From contig JAUVVS010000155.1 of assembly GCA_030604545.1 (NCBI GenBank), positions 1-5,864 on the forward strand: a stretch of DNA of 5,864 nucleotides, in the 5' to 3' direction. This document shows positions 5,754 through 5,864 of this stretch, one piece after another. Source of the DNA: Deltaproteobacteria bacterium (lineage in GTDB: Bacteria; Desulfobacterota; Desulfobacteria; Desulfobacterales; JAUVVS01). Under the pieces are notes generated by a model, which made no database searches, was not told the origin of the DNA, and worked only from the letters and a program-made list of their open reading frames with translations. Made by a program: the position numbers and the translations under genes. Position 1 is the first letter of the stretch; every line of letters starts with the position of its first letter.

Positions 5754-5864
5754 TCACTCATCAAAAACAAAACCTTTAAACAATCCATTGCAACTCCGCT
5801 CTACTTTCTCTCTTAAAGCCATCACATAATCGGGTCTTTTTTCATCTTTCCAGCATGGATAACC
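5754..5864 (-). CDS. Possible C-terminal end of an unidentified protein (partial)
   Basis: Reading the minus strand from the window edge, 36 codons stay open to a TGA at 5754-5756. The peptide begins GYPCWKDEKRPDYVMALREK and ends FKGFVFDE; it has a varied, protein-like composition. The start lies beyond the window. I do not recognise the family, and an open stretch of this length in AT-rich DNA can occur by chance. If real, the gene converges on the tRNA with a 77-base spacer. Confidence 0.35.
   Translation of the reverse strand, partial: GYPCWKDEKRPDYVMALREKVERSCNGLFKGFVFDE

Overview
The window is AT-rich bacterial DNA. It carries five genes in a row on the minus strand and, divergently, one plus-strand tRNA. 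The RpoH-like sigma factor with an intact RpoH box, the Mut7-C RNase-like protein with a zinc ribbon, the two lipoproteins and the short phased intergenic repeats together suggest a Gram-negative Desulfobacterota-type organism, possibly Desulfobacterales. This placement is inferred from gene content and style and has not been searched.

Layout in minus-strand transcription order: sigma-32-like factor (4395-5360), large TPR lipoprotein (2619-4331), LolB/DUF4292-like lipoprotein (1730-2593), Mut7-C domain protein (1203-1694), RimK-like ATP-grasp protein (195-1091). The gaps are 63, 25, 35 and 108-111 bp, so the middle three genes look like one operon and the sigma gene may lead it. The ATP-grasp gene is less well tied in. 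Arrays of 8-base units lie on both sides of it, and its first about 42 codons contain a GC-rich repeat that looks inserted.

Upstream of the sigma gene lies the most striking object. It is a 143-bp non-coding element (5447-5589) with perfect 18-bp terminal inverted repeats and a perfect 6-bp direct duplication (TAGTTT) on both sides, which is the signature of a miniature inverted-repeat transposable element (MITE). It sits 10 bases before a complete tRNA-Arg(UCU) (5600-5676). It appears to have landed at the transcription start between the tRNA and a plausible promoter for it, so the pre-tRNA would carry the folded element as a leader.

Functionally, the sigma factor would direct RNA polymerase to stress promoters, and the two lipoproteins probably act in the outer membrane or periplasm. 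The Mut7-C and ATP-grasp proteins are cytosolic enzymes or enzyme-like proteins with unknown substrates. The right end (5754-5864) holds what may be the last 36 codons of another minus-strand gene. The stretches 1-117 and 5677-5753 show no gene or RNA that I can recognise. No CRISPR array, complete transposase or phage gene is visible.
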